Source of the DNA: Agathobaculum desmolans ATCC 43058
GTDB lineage: Bacteria; Bacillota; Clostridia; Oscillospirales; Butyricicoccaceae
Length of the DNA stretch: 64,000 nucleotides
Assembly (NCBI RefSeq): GCF_000701665.1
Contig: NZ_JNJN01000004.1
Coordinates: forward strand, 1 to 64,000
Direction: 5' to 3'
The translations under genes and the position numbers were made by a program. The notes below the pieces were generated by a model. The model did not search any database. It saw nothing but the letters and a program-made list of their open reading frames with translations, and had not been told where the DNA came from. Numbering within the stretch: position 1 is the first letter of the stretch; every line of letters begins with the position of its first letter. Below, in pieces: positions 1 to 6,699 of the stretch.

Positions 1-53
1 AGGACAGCGACCGTACTCTTTCTGCTGGAAACATCGATACCTGCTGCGTTCAT
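1..53 (-). CDS. IS110-family transposase, N-terminal fragment cut by the window edge
   Basis: Only the first 17 codons lie inside the window. The translation reads MNAAGIDVSSRKSTVAV, which matches the opening of DEDD (RuvC-like) recombinases of the IS110 family, where the first catalytic Asp follows a short hydrophobic strand (GIDVS). The start ATG is at 53-51; an AGGAGT ribosome site lies about 8 bases upstream on the minus strand. Family members insert without the usual terminal inverted repeats and use a guide RNA transcribed from the element. The identification rests on a short stretch, so it is good but not certain; the rest of the gene lies to the left of the window. Confidence 0.7.
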   Translation of the reverse strand, partial: MNAAGIDVSSRKSTVAV

Positions 54-300
54 GTTCTTCACTCCTAAAAAGAAATTGCAATGGACAAAGCCATTCTACC
101 CATTGCCGATTCTATCTGTTTGGTGACACGAACACGCGGCTCTACCTGCACAAATCGAACACTGCGAATAGGAGGATGGCTGACTGACTTTCGCACGGAC
201 GTACAAGCCCTTGGACGAGAAGGTCAGACCATTACCTTCCTATTCTAACAGCTTAGGCAACGAGATGTCTCGGCTCGTAGCTGGCTACCACATTTCCGAG
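54..300 (-). ncRNA. Candidate IS110 left-end leader with bridge (seek) RNA
   Basis: About 250 bases without a credible ORF lie directly upstream of the IS110 start, in the place where IS110-group elements encode the bridge RNA that pairs with target and donor DNA. Seen directly: an 8-bp perfect stem between 166-173 and 238-245 enclosing a 64-base loop region, and a second compact inverted repeat at 277-288 (GTAGC/GCTAC). The bridge-RNA reading follows from known IS110 biology and position only; the guide loops and the element end (near 300-320) were not resolved. Confidence 0.45.
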
Positions 301-373
301 GCAACTATATAGTAACAGGAAAAGAGAAGGTTTAAGTGAAATGCAAACAAAATATTAAATTATAAATTTGATG

Positions 374-391
374 TGCGTTCTCGAGAACGCA
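374..391 (+). terminator. 18-base perfect palindrome, possible terminator
   Basis: TGCGTTCTCGAGAACGCA is a perfect palindrome that can fold as a 7-bp stem with a TCGA loop, followed on the plus strand by TCTTTATTATC, a weak U-rich tail. It lies between the IS110 element and the GntR operon. It could end transcription coming from the left, or be a protein-binding palindrome; the sequence does not decide. Confidence 0.4.
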
Positions 392-481
392 TCTTTATTA
401 TCTAAAGTATAGCGCGAAAAATGTTGAAATACAAGATAAAAGTTTTCGTCATATCAAACAAAAATAAGTTGAAAATGACGC

Positions 482-520
482 TTGACATAGTGTCCATATT
501 GTATATAATGAGTATATACA
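482..520 (+). promoter_or_regulatory. Sigma-A promoter with GntR/YtrA-type operator over the -10
   Basis: TTGACA (482-487) and TATAAT (504-509) are separated by 16 bases. A perfect inverted repeat TGTATATA-N5-TATATACA covers 500-520 and overlaps the -10 box. This is the expected arrangement for repression of the exporter operon by its own first gene product, a short GntR regulator. A TTGACA/TATAAT pair plus operator downstream of 421 also argues against the longer upstream start for the regulator. Confidence 0.75.
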
Positions 521-540
521 AAAAGAAGGGGGCGGGACCT

Positions 541-918
541 ATGGAGATCATCCTGTCCAACGTTGACGGGACACCGATCTATGAGCAGATCGTCCGGCAG
601 ATCAAGAGCAAGATCGTCGGTGGGGAATTGCAGCCCGGCGAAGCGCTGCCCTCAATGCGCTTGTTGGCCAAGGAACTGCGCATCAGCGTGATCACGACCA
701 AACGCGCTTATGAGGAGCTGGAGCGTGAAGGCTTTTTGATTACACAGACCGGACGCGGCAGCTTTGTGGCGCCGGTCGGCATCGAATTGCTGCGGGAGGA
801 GCAGCTGCGCGCAGTAGAGGAGCACTTGACCAGTGCGGTGCGTGCAGCCCGATTGGGCGGATTGGAGTGCAAGGAGTTTTTGGAGATTGCACAGACCCTG
901 TTTGAGGAGGAACTATAA
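541..918 (+). CDS. GntR-family transcriptional regulator (YtrA type)
   Basis: A 125-residue regulator. Residues about 8-75 form a GntR winged helix-turn-helix (PIYEQIVRQIKSKIVGGEL, then a recognition region ending in GRGSFVAP), followed by a short helical tail with no large effector domain, as in the YtrA subfamily that controls ABC exporters. The start at 541 is chosen because a GGGGGCGGG purine site precedes it and the promoter lies at 482-509; an open frame reaching back to 421 would include the promoter. It overlaps the ATPase gene by one base (TAATG), so the two are probably translationally coupled. Likely an autorepressor binding the inverted repeat at 500-520; inducer unknown. Confidence 0.9.
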   Translation: MEIILSNVDGTPIYEQIVRQIKSKIVGGELQPGEALPSMRLLAKELRISVITTKRAYEELEREGFLITQTGRGSFVAPVGIELLREEQLRAVEEHLTSAVRAARLGGLECKEFLEIAQTLFEEEL

Positions 919-1769
919 TGGAATATGCATTGGAAATTCGCGGGCTTTGCAAGCAATACGATGGTTTTGACCTGCGGGATGTGGACATCACGCTGCCCCG
1001 CGGCAGTGTAATGGGATTTATCGGGGAAAACGGCGCGGGCAAAACCACGACGATCAAAGCGATTTTGGGATTGATCCGGCAGGACGCGGGCAGCATCCGC
1101 GTGCTGGGGATGGACAGCCGGCAGGAGGAGCGCGCGGTTAAGGAACGGATCGGTGTGGTGCTGGAGGATGGCTGCTTTTTGAATACGCTTTCTGCCCGGC
1201 AGGTTAATGTGCTGATGGGAAAGGCCTATCGGGGGTGGCAGCCTGAGCAGTTTTTCGGCTGCATGAGAAGGTTTGGCATTGATTTGGATAAAAAAATCAA
1301 GGACTATTCCAAGGGGATGCGGATGAAGGTGTCGATCGCCGCGGCGCTGTCGCATGGGGCGGAGCTGCTCATTATGGATGAGCCGACCAGCGGGCTGGAT
1401 CCGGTGGTGCGCGACGAAGTGCTCGATCTGTTTTATGAGTTCATGCAGGAGGAAAGCCACGCGATCCTGCTGTCCAGCCATATCACCAGTGATTTGGATA
1501 AAATTGCAGATTATATCACGTTTATCCATCAGGGAAGCGTGCTGCTGAGCGAGCCGCGCGATGCCTTGCTTGATACCTACGGGCTGCTGCGCTGCACAGC
1601 GGATCAGCTTGCCTCCCTTGACCCTGCGGCAGTCCGCGCCAAGCGTGCCGGTGCATTCGGCTGCGAGGCGCTGGTGCGGCGGGATGGTATTCCGCAGGGC
1701 TGGGCGGTGGAGCCGGTGAATATCGAGCAGATCATGCTGCTGCTGACGAGAGGGGAGTGTAACCAATGA
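918..1769 (+). CDS. ABC transporter ATP-binding protein (YtrB/BcrA-like)
   Basis: A 283-residue cytoplasmic ATPase that would power the two membrane proteins encoded next. Walker A is GENGAGKTT near residues 36-44, the signature region appears as YSKGMRMKVSIAAAL rather than the strict LSGGQ, Walker B is LLIMDEPTSGLD, and the switch His lies in SSHI. This pattern is typical of ABC-2 exporters of the bacitracin/lantibiotic and cell-envelope-stress class. It overlaps both neighbours (1 base upstream, 4 bases ATGA downstream). Substrate cannot be read from sequence; drug or peptide export or membrane-stress response is inferred from the GntR-YtrB-like context. Confidence 0.9.
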   Translation: MEYALEIRGLCKQYDGFDLRDVDITLPRGSVMGFIGENGAGKTTTIKAILGLIRQDAGSIRVLGMDSRQEERAVKERIGVVLEDGCFLNTLSARQVNVLMGKAYRGWQPEQFFGCMRRFGIDLDKKIKDYSKGMRMKVSIAAALSHGAELLIMDEPTSGLDPVVRDEVLDLFYEFMQEESHAILLSSHITSDLDKIADYITFIHQGSVLLSEPRDALLDTYGLLRCTADQLASLDPAAVRAKRAGAFGCEALVRRDGIPQGWAVEPVNIEQIMLLLTRGECNQ

Positions 1770-2431
1770 AAGTGATGATCTATGCGGACTGGATGACCTT
1801 TCGGCAGTCCCTGCGGTCGCTGTTGTTTGTGATTGTGATCTATACTGCAACCGCTATGCTGTGGAATGGGCCGCTGTTCTTCAACCTGATCGTTACGGTG
1901 CTCAGCATTATCACGCCGACCACGCTGTTTTCAGCGGATCGCTCGGTGGATTGGGATCGGCTCAGTCTGGCGCTGCCGGTCACGCGGCGCGATGTGGTGG
2001 CGAGTAAATTCGCGGTCGGTGCGATAGTCAATCTGGGGTTGCTGGCGGTAAGCGGCGGGCTGATGCTGGTGTACGGGCTGCTGAACCCGCATACAACGGA
2101 ACAGATAGCCGAAATGGCGGCCGGGTTGTTGGGCAGCGAGGCGGCGGCGCTGGCGATGATGGGACTGATGATGCTGATCGCGTTCAAATTCGGCATTGAA
2201 AAGAGCAGATATATTATGATGGGGTGCATTTTTATACCGATTATTGCGGGGGTGCTGCTTTCGCGCGTGGCAGGGATCGGTGATAAAATGCAGGCGGCGT
2301 TGGCGTGGCTGTCCGATTTGCTTTCGCACCATGCAGGCTTCTTTCTGCTCGGCATGGTGGTTTTGGGCGTGGCTGTATATGTGATTTGCTACCGGATCAG
2401 CGTGCATATCTACCAGAAAACCGAGCTTTGA
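1766..2431 (+). CDS. ABC-2 type transporter permease, first paralogue
   Basis: A 221-residue integral membrane protein with about six hydrophobic segments. The motif DRLSLALPVTRRDVVASKF, just after the second membrane segment, is typical of small ABC-2 permeases found with YtrB-like ATPases. Its start overlaps the ATPase stop (ATGA). The next gene is the same length and similar along its whole length, including the LSLxLPVTRxDVVxS motif and the C-terminal RISVxxYQKxEL, so the pair arose by tandem duplication and probably forms a heterodimer. Confidence 0.85.
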   Translation: MKVMIYADWMTFRQSLRSLLFVIVIYTATAMLWNGPLFFNLIVTVLSIITPTTLFSADRSVDWDRLSLALPVTRRDVVASKFAVGAIVNLGLLAVSGGLMLVYGLLNPHTTEQIAEMAAGLLGSEAAALAMMGLMMLIAFKFGIEKSRYIMMGCIFIPIIAGVLLSRVAGIGDKMQAALAWLSDLLSHHAGFFLLGMVVLGVAVYVICYRISVHIYQKTEL

Positions 2432-2443
2432 AAGGAGCGCGCG

Positions 2444-3109
2444 ATGAGAGCGATTTTTTATGCGGACTGGATAAACCTGCGCGGCTCGCTCCGCGTGATG
2501 CTGCTCACGCCGGCGGCTTTTCTGGCGTGGGCGCTGGCGATTGGGGAACCGATATTCTTTTGCGTTTCCCTGGTTGTAATGGGCTATCTGTTTCCCAATA
2601 CGGCCTTTTCCGTGGAGGAATCGACCGGCTGGAACCGTCTCAGTCTGTCGCTGCCGGTCACACGGGCCGATGTGGTCAACAGCCGGTTTGTAATGGCTGT
2701 GCTGATCCATGCTGTGCTGGCAGCTGTGGGAGCGGCGTTTGTGCTGGTGCACGCTGTTCTGACCGACGGAACACCGGAACTGGCAGATCATCTGGCGGAG
2801 CTGCTGGCTTGTGCGGCGGTTGCGATGCTGCTGAACGGCGTGCAGATGGCGGCGGCGTTCCGGTGGGGGATACGTAAAGCGGCGTATCTGGTGATGGGAT
2901 TGATCTGGGTGCCGATGCTGGCGTGTACGTTGCTGTACATAGGGTGTGAACGGCTGGGGATCAGCCTGCAGCCGCTGCTTACCGCGTTGAAGGCTTGGAA
3001 TGTGACGGGAGGGCTGCTCCGTGCGATGATCGCGCTGGGGATTGCGGTGCTGATATATGCCCTGTGCTGGCGGATCAGCGTGCAGGTTTATCAAAAAAAG
3101 GAGCTGTGA
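2444..3109 (+). CDS. ABC-2 type transporter permease, second paralogue
   Basis: A 221-residue membrane protein homologous to the preceding gene. It shares the opening MxxxxYADWxxxRxSLR, the LSLSLPVTRADVVNS motif and the C-terminal ISVQVYQKKEL. It starts 12 bases after its paralogue behind an AAAGGAGCG ribosome site. The two likely pair to form the membrane channel driven by the ATPase at 918-1769. Substrate not determinable from sequence. Confidence 0.85.
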   Translation: MRAIFYADWINLRGSLRVMLLTPAAFLAWALAIGEPIFFCVSLVVMGYLFPNTAFSVEESTGWNRLSLSLPVTRADVVNSRFVMAVLIHAVLAAVGAAFVLVHAVLTDGTPELADHLAELLACAAVAMLLNGVQMAAAFRWGIRKAAYLVMGLIWVPMLACTLLYIGCERLGISLQPLLTALKAWNVTGGLLRAMIALGIAVLIYALCWRISVQVYQKKEL

Positions 3110-3111
3110 GT

Positions 3112-3261
3112 ATGAAATACTGCGAATACTGCGATAAGGCATTTGATACGGAGGATGACACCTGTCCGGATTGTGGGGCACACCTGCGTGAGCTGCAGCC
3201 GGGAGAAACACCGGAAAATATGCTGTCCGTGGAGGGAATGCTGCTGCTCGGACTGCTGTAA
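3112..3261 (+). CDS. Small zinc-ribbon protein, possibly truncated by a stop codon
   Basis: A 49-residue frame starting two bases after the second permease stop, behind GGAGCTG. It opens MKYCEYCDKAF and continues to CPDCGAHL, so two CxxC pairs form a zinc ribbon (C4 and C7 with C19 and C22). The frame ends at TAA 3259-3261 after a hydrophobic stretch (EGMLLLGLL). In the same frame the next codons read GDVKDIEKCHECGA before a second stop at 3304-3306, adding another CxxC. This may be an interrupted longer protein or chance. It is probably co-transcribed with the ABC operon; function unknown. Confidence 0.6.
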   Translation: MKYCEYCDKAFDTEDDTCPDCGAHLRELQPGETPENMLSVEGMLLLGLL

Positions 3262-3352
3262 GGGGATGTGAAAGACATCGAAAAATGCCATGAATGCGGT
3301 GCATAAAATGCAGCGGCGTACCATATCCTGAACCAAAAGGGGAGGGATGTGC

Positions 3353-3817
3353 TTGCGAAAGGCTTGTTTGTTCAGCGTGCTGCTTCCGCTGGCCGTAGGA
3401 GGACTGGCTGCGTGGCTAACGATGGGCAGCATGGAGCAGTTCGCTGCGCTGAAGCAGCCGCCGCTGTCGCCGCCGGGGTGGCTGTTCCCGGTGGTGTGGA
3501 CAGTGCTGTATCTTTTAATGGGAACTGCAAGCTGGCTGGTGCGGAAGTCGGACGCGCCGCAGGCGGCGAAAAAACGCGCGCTGACGCTGTACGGCGTGCA
3601 GTTGGCGGTCAATTTTTTTTGGCCGCTGCTGTTTTTTCGGGCCGGGGCCTATGGAACGGCGTTTTTATGGCTGCTTTTGCTGCTGGCGCTTGTACTGGTG
3701 ACAGCGGCTATGTTCGCGCGTATTTGCCGCACAGCGGCAATTCTGTTGGCGCCTTATGTGCTGTGGCTGATATTTGCAGGTTATTTGAACATTGGGATAT
3801 GGCTGCTGAACGGCTAA
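3353..3817 (+). CDS. TspO/MBR-family membrane protein
   Basis: About 154 residues with five transmembrane helices, the fold of the tryptophan-rich sensory/translocator protein family that binds tetrapyrroles and related ligands. Family hallmarks are LKQPPLSPPGWLFPVVWTVLY near residues 34-55, the NFFWPLLFFR segment in the third helix and the late YLNIGIWLLNG ending. The start is taken as TTG 3353, six bases after GGAGGG; an ATG at 3347 touches the ribosome site directly and is less likely. Physiological role in an anaerobe is unclear; porphyrin binding or stress signalling is the usual suggestion. Confidence 0.88.
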   Translation: MRKACLFSVLLPLAVGGLAAWLTMGSMEQFAALKQPPLSPPGWLFPVVWTVLYLLMGTASWLVRKSDAPQAAKKRALTLYGVQLAVNFFWPLLFFRAGAYGTAFLWLLLLLALVLVTAAMFARICRTAAILLAPYVLWLIFAGYLNIGIWLLNG

Positions 3818-3861
3818 ACACGATCCGTGCCGCAGCGCAATCCATCATAGAGGCAGCGCAA

Positions 3862-3888
3862 AAAAGTCAGGCAGGGAGCCTGACTTTT
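3862..3888. terminator. Bidirectional Rho-independent terminator
   Basis: An 11-bp stem AAAAGTCAGGC/GCCTGACTTTT with a five-base loop; both sides end in A/T runs, so it can serve tspO on the plus strand and the converging hydrolase gene on the minus strand. Confidence 0.9.
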
Positions 3889-4048
3889 TTATTGGATTGC
3901 CGCAAGGCGGAGATGCGTGGTTGGGGTTCGATGAAGCGCATCTCGGAAGGAACGTGGGCTTCGTGCAGCATTTTTCATGCAGGTTGCTGAAAAACAGCTT
4001 GCGCAACTGTTCCGGCAGATATACGTCTGCCTGCGGCTGGTCGGGATG

Positions 4049-4714
4049 TCAGCAGTGCTCGCACAGCCATGAAAACAACGGTGTATGGTTTTCACCGGAC
4101 ACATCCTCGCAAAACGGCGGCACCATGCGTTCGGGATGCCACTGTACGCCGAGAATGGGGACGCGGGGATGAAAAATGGCTTCGATGACCCCATCCGGTG
4201 CGCAGGCTGCCGCGCAGAGTGATGACGCGACCCGATCGACTGCCTGATGATGATAGCTGTTGACTGCCCGGGCGGTGCGCAGCGGCATGGCGGACGGGAT
4301 AGGAAAACGCAAGGTGTGGCAGCAGTCGCTATGCCCTTCGATGTGCGTGCGCAGAGAACCGCCCATAAAAATATTGATCGCCTGCATCCCCCGACAGATA
4401 CCGAATATCGGCTTGCCGCGCCGGTAAAAGGCTTCAAACAGGGCGGCTTCTTCTGCATCACGTACCGGATCGACCGAACGGCACTGGTTTTCTGCCGCAG
4501 CGCTGCCGAGCCGGCTGGGATGCAGGTCGCCGCCGCCGGACAGCAGCAGGCCATCACACCGGGCAGCGGCAGCATTGGGGTCGCCGCTGCTGTACAGTAC
4601 GCCAAGTCCGCCGGCGGCGGCAAGGCATTGCCCATACAGTTCGGATTGCTGCCGTTGGACGGAACGTGCGCCGGGAATCCGGCCGGTGGAAATCAAAATC
4701 ACGGGATCGTACAT
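4049..4714 (-). CDS. Gamma-glutamyl-gamma-aminobutyrate hydrolase family protein (peptidase C26)
   Basis: A 221-residue class I glutamine-amidotransferase-fold hydrolase. The nucleophile is Cys107 in FGICRGMQ, the oxyanion glycines lie in LLSGGGDLHP, and the catalytic His-Glu pair is in GVQWHPE near the C-terminus. PuuD-like enzymes cleave gamma-glutamyl amides such as gamma-Glu-GABA, and relatives cleave folate polyglutamates. The start at 4714 is preferred because AAGGAAGGTG lies 8 bases upstream; an in-frame start at 4756 has no such site. It is monocistronic and converges on tspO. The true substrate is not evident, as there is no putrescine-pathway neighbour. Confidence 0.88.
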   Translation of the reverse strand: MYDPVILISTGRIPGARSVQRQQSELYGQCLAAAGGLGVLYSSGDPNAAAARCDGLLLSGGGDLHPSRLGSAAAENQCRSVDPVRDAEEAALFEAFYRRGKPIFGICRGMQAINIFMGGSLRTHIEGHSDCCHTLRFPIPSAMPLRTARAVNSYHHQAVDRVASSLCAAACAPDGVIEAIFHPRVPILGVQWHPERMVPPFCEDVSGENHTPLFSWLCEHC

Positions 4715-4841
4715 TTTCTTAACACCTTCCTTATTGCTTTCTGTAGGTTTTGTCATTGACAGCCACAGATGTAGTCGGTATACTTAAAATGTATGGAAAT
4801 GCGAAAAAATAGAGAAAAAGTATGCGAAACGGAGGAAGCAT

Positions 4842-6641
4842 ATGGGATTTGATATGTTGTCCGTTGTGCAGTTGATCGGCGGTTTGGCGTTGTTCATTTA
4901 CGGCATGACGACAATGGGGAAGGGTTTGGAGCGTGCAGCCGGCTCCAAACTGGAGAAAACGCTGGAAAAGATGACCGGCAATGTGTTCAAGGCGCTGCTG
5001 ATGGGTATGGTGGTCACCATGGTGATCCAGTCCTCGTCTGCAACAACGGTTATGGTCGTCGGTTTTGTAAACGCCGGCATCATGACGCTGCGGCAGTCGG
5101 TCGGTGTGATTCTGGGCGCCAACATCGGCACTACGATCACCGCACAGATCCTGCGTCTGGACGGCGGCGCTGCGGTAAGTGAAAATCTGTTTATGCAGAT
5201 GCTTAAGCCGAAAAATCTGGCATATGTCATCGTGCTGGTGGGTGTCATCATTATGATGCTGGCGAAAAAACGCCGCACGCGTGATATTGCGGATATTTTC
5301 TCGGGCTTTGGTATTTTGTTCATCGGCATGTCCGTGATGGAAGGGGCTGTGGCCCCGCTGGCAGATCTGCCGCAGTTTGCGCAGCTTTTTGCAGCAATAT
5401 CCAATCCGGTGCTGGGCGTGCTGGTCGGTACGCTGGTCACCGCGATCATTCAGTCCTCTTCGGCGTCGGTTGGTATTTTGCAGGCGCTGTCCACCACCGG
5501 TGCGATCACTTATTCGGCGGCAATCCCAATTATTCTGGGTCAGAATATTGGTACCTGTATTACGGCCTTCCTGTCGTCTCTCGGCGGCTCGAAAAATGCG
5601 CGCCGCACGGCAATGGTGCACTTTTATTTCAACCTGATCGGTTCGATCGTATTTTTGGTCGGCACCTATGCGATTCAGTACACGGTCGGTTTCCCATTCT
5701 GGGATGCGGCGATTGATAAGGGTGGAATTGCAAATTTCCATACATTGTTCAACGTGACCTGCACCCTGCTGTTCCTGCCGTTTACCGGTCTGCTTGTCAA
5801 ACTGGCTGCTTGGAGTGTGCCTTCCGGCGATGTGCAGGAGGATCCGCTTTCCAAGCTGGAGCCGCGTTTCCTGACCACGCCTTCTCTGGCGTTGGAGCAG
5901 GCGCAGCGCTGCATTGCAGATATGGGTGAGGCGGCCAAGCAGAACTTCCATTTGGCGACCGATCCGCTGTTCAGCAATGCAGTGCCGAACGAAGAAATAT
6001 TCCGGGAGCAGGAGAGCTTTTTGGATCGTGCAGAGGTTGAAATTGCGCGCTATCTGACCAATGTGCATAACATCCGTTCGGTCGATCAGCGCCGTCAGAC
6101 GGCAGAGATGATGCATTCGCTGTCCGATTTTGAGAAGATCGGTGATTATGCGCAGAATATCTTTACCCGAATGGATGAATTCCGGCAGGCGGAGCTATGC
6201 TTCACTCCGACGGCTGTACAAGAGCTGCGCACCATGTGCGAAGCGGTCGGCGAGGCTCTGAACCTGACGGTGGAGGGATATGTGACCCGGTCGGCTTCGG
6301 TGGCGCGCACCGTGGAGCCGCTGGAAGAGGTCGTGGACACCCTGAAGGAGCGGTTGAAGAGCCGTCATATCGACCGCCTCAGCAACAGCGAATGCACGAT
6401 GCAGGTCGGTATCCCTTTCCTGGATATCGTACACGATCTGGAGAAGATCAGTGACCACTGTTCGAATATTGCAATTTATACGATTCAGCTTTGCGAAGGG
6501 GCAGAGGAGTTTGATACCCATGCTTATGCGAAGCAAGCGTATAAGGATACCGAGCAGTTTAAGGAAAAGCTGCGCTTCTATCAGCAGAAATATGTCACGC
6601 AGATCAATGCGATTGAAAGTCCTGACGGGGCAATCGGATAA
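4842..6641 (+). CDS. Na/Pi cotransporter family protein with PhoU-like domain
   Basis: A 599-residue sodium-dependent phosphate importer (NptA/YjbB type). Two inverted membrane repeats each carry the QSSSA motif: VIQSSSATTVMVVGF near residues 62-76 and IIQSSSASVGILQAL near 203-217. The C-terminal part, about 350-560, is a PhoU-like helical bundle (EIARYLTNV, HSLSDFEKIGDYAQNI, HDLEKISDHCSNIAIY) thought to regulate transport. The start ATG follows an ACGGAGGAAG site. Single gene with its own terminator at 6655-6682. Confidence 0.93.
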   Translation: MGFDMLSVVQLIGGLALFIYGMTTMGKGLERAAGSKLEKTLEKMTGNVFKALLMGMVVTMVIQSSSATTVMVVGFVNAGIMTLRQSVGVILGANIGTTITAQILRLDGGAAVSENLFMQMLKPKNLAYVIVLVGVIIMMLAKKRRTRDIADIFSGFGILFIGMSVMEGAVAPLADLPQFAQLFAAISNPVLGVLVGTLVTAIIQSSSASVGILQALSTTGAITYSAAIPIILGQNIGTCITAFLSSLGGSKNARRTAMVHFYFNLIGSIVFLVGTYAIQYTVGFPFWDAAIDKGGIANFHTLFNVTCTLLFLPFTGLLVKLAAWSVPSGDVQEDPLSKLEPRFLTTPSLALEQAQRCIADMGEAAKQNFHLATDPLFSNAVPNEEIFREQESFLDRAEVEIARYLTNVHNIRSVDQRRQTAEMMHSLSDFEKIGDYAQNIFTRMDEFRQAELCFTPTAVQELRTMCEAVGEALNLTVEGYVTRSASVARTVEPLEEVVDTLKERLKSRHIDRLSNSECTMQVGIPFLDIVHDLEKISDHCSNIAIYTIQLCEGAEEFDTHAYAKQAYKDTEQFKEKLRFYQQKYVTQINAIESPDGAIG

Positions 6642-6654
6642 AACAGCATATGCA

Positions 6655-6682
6655 AGCGCCGTGTTCGGCAGAACACGGCGCT
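6655..6682 (+). terminator. Rho-independent terminator after the Na/Pi cotransporter
   Basis: A perfect 12-bp stem AGCGCCGTGTTC/GAACACGGCGCT with a GGCA loop, followed by TTGCTGTTTGG. It can also stop the converging minus-strand operon. Confidence 0.88.
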
Positions 6683-6699
6683 TTGCTGTTTGGAGATTT

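Noticed and set aside
421-540. N-terminal extension of the GntR protein
   Set aside because: The extension contains the promoter and operator; the ATG at 541 has a ribosome site and begins at the expected domain border.
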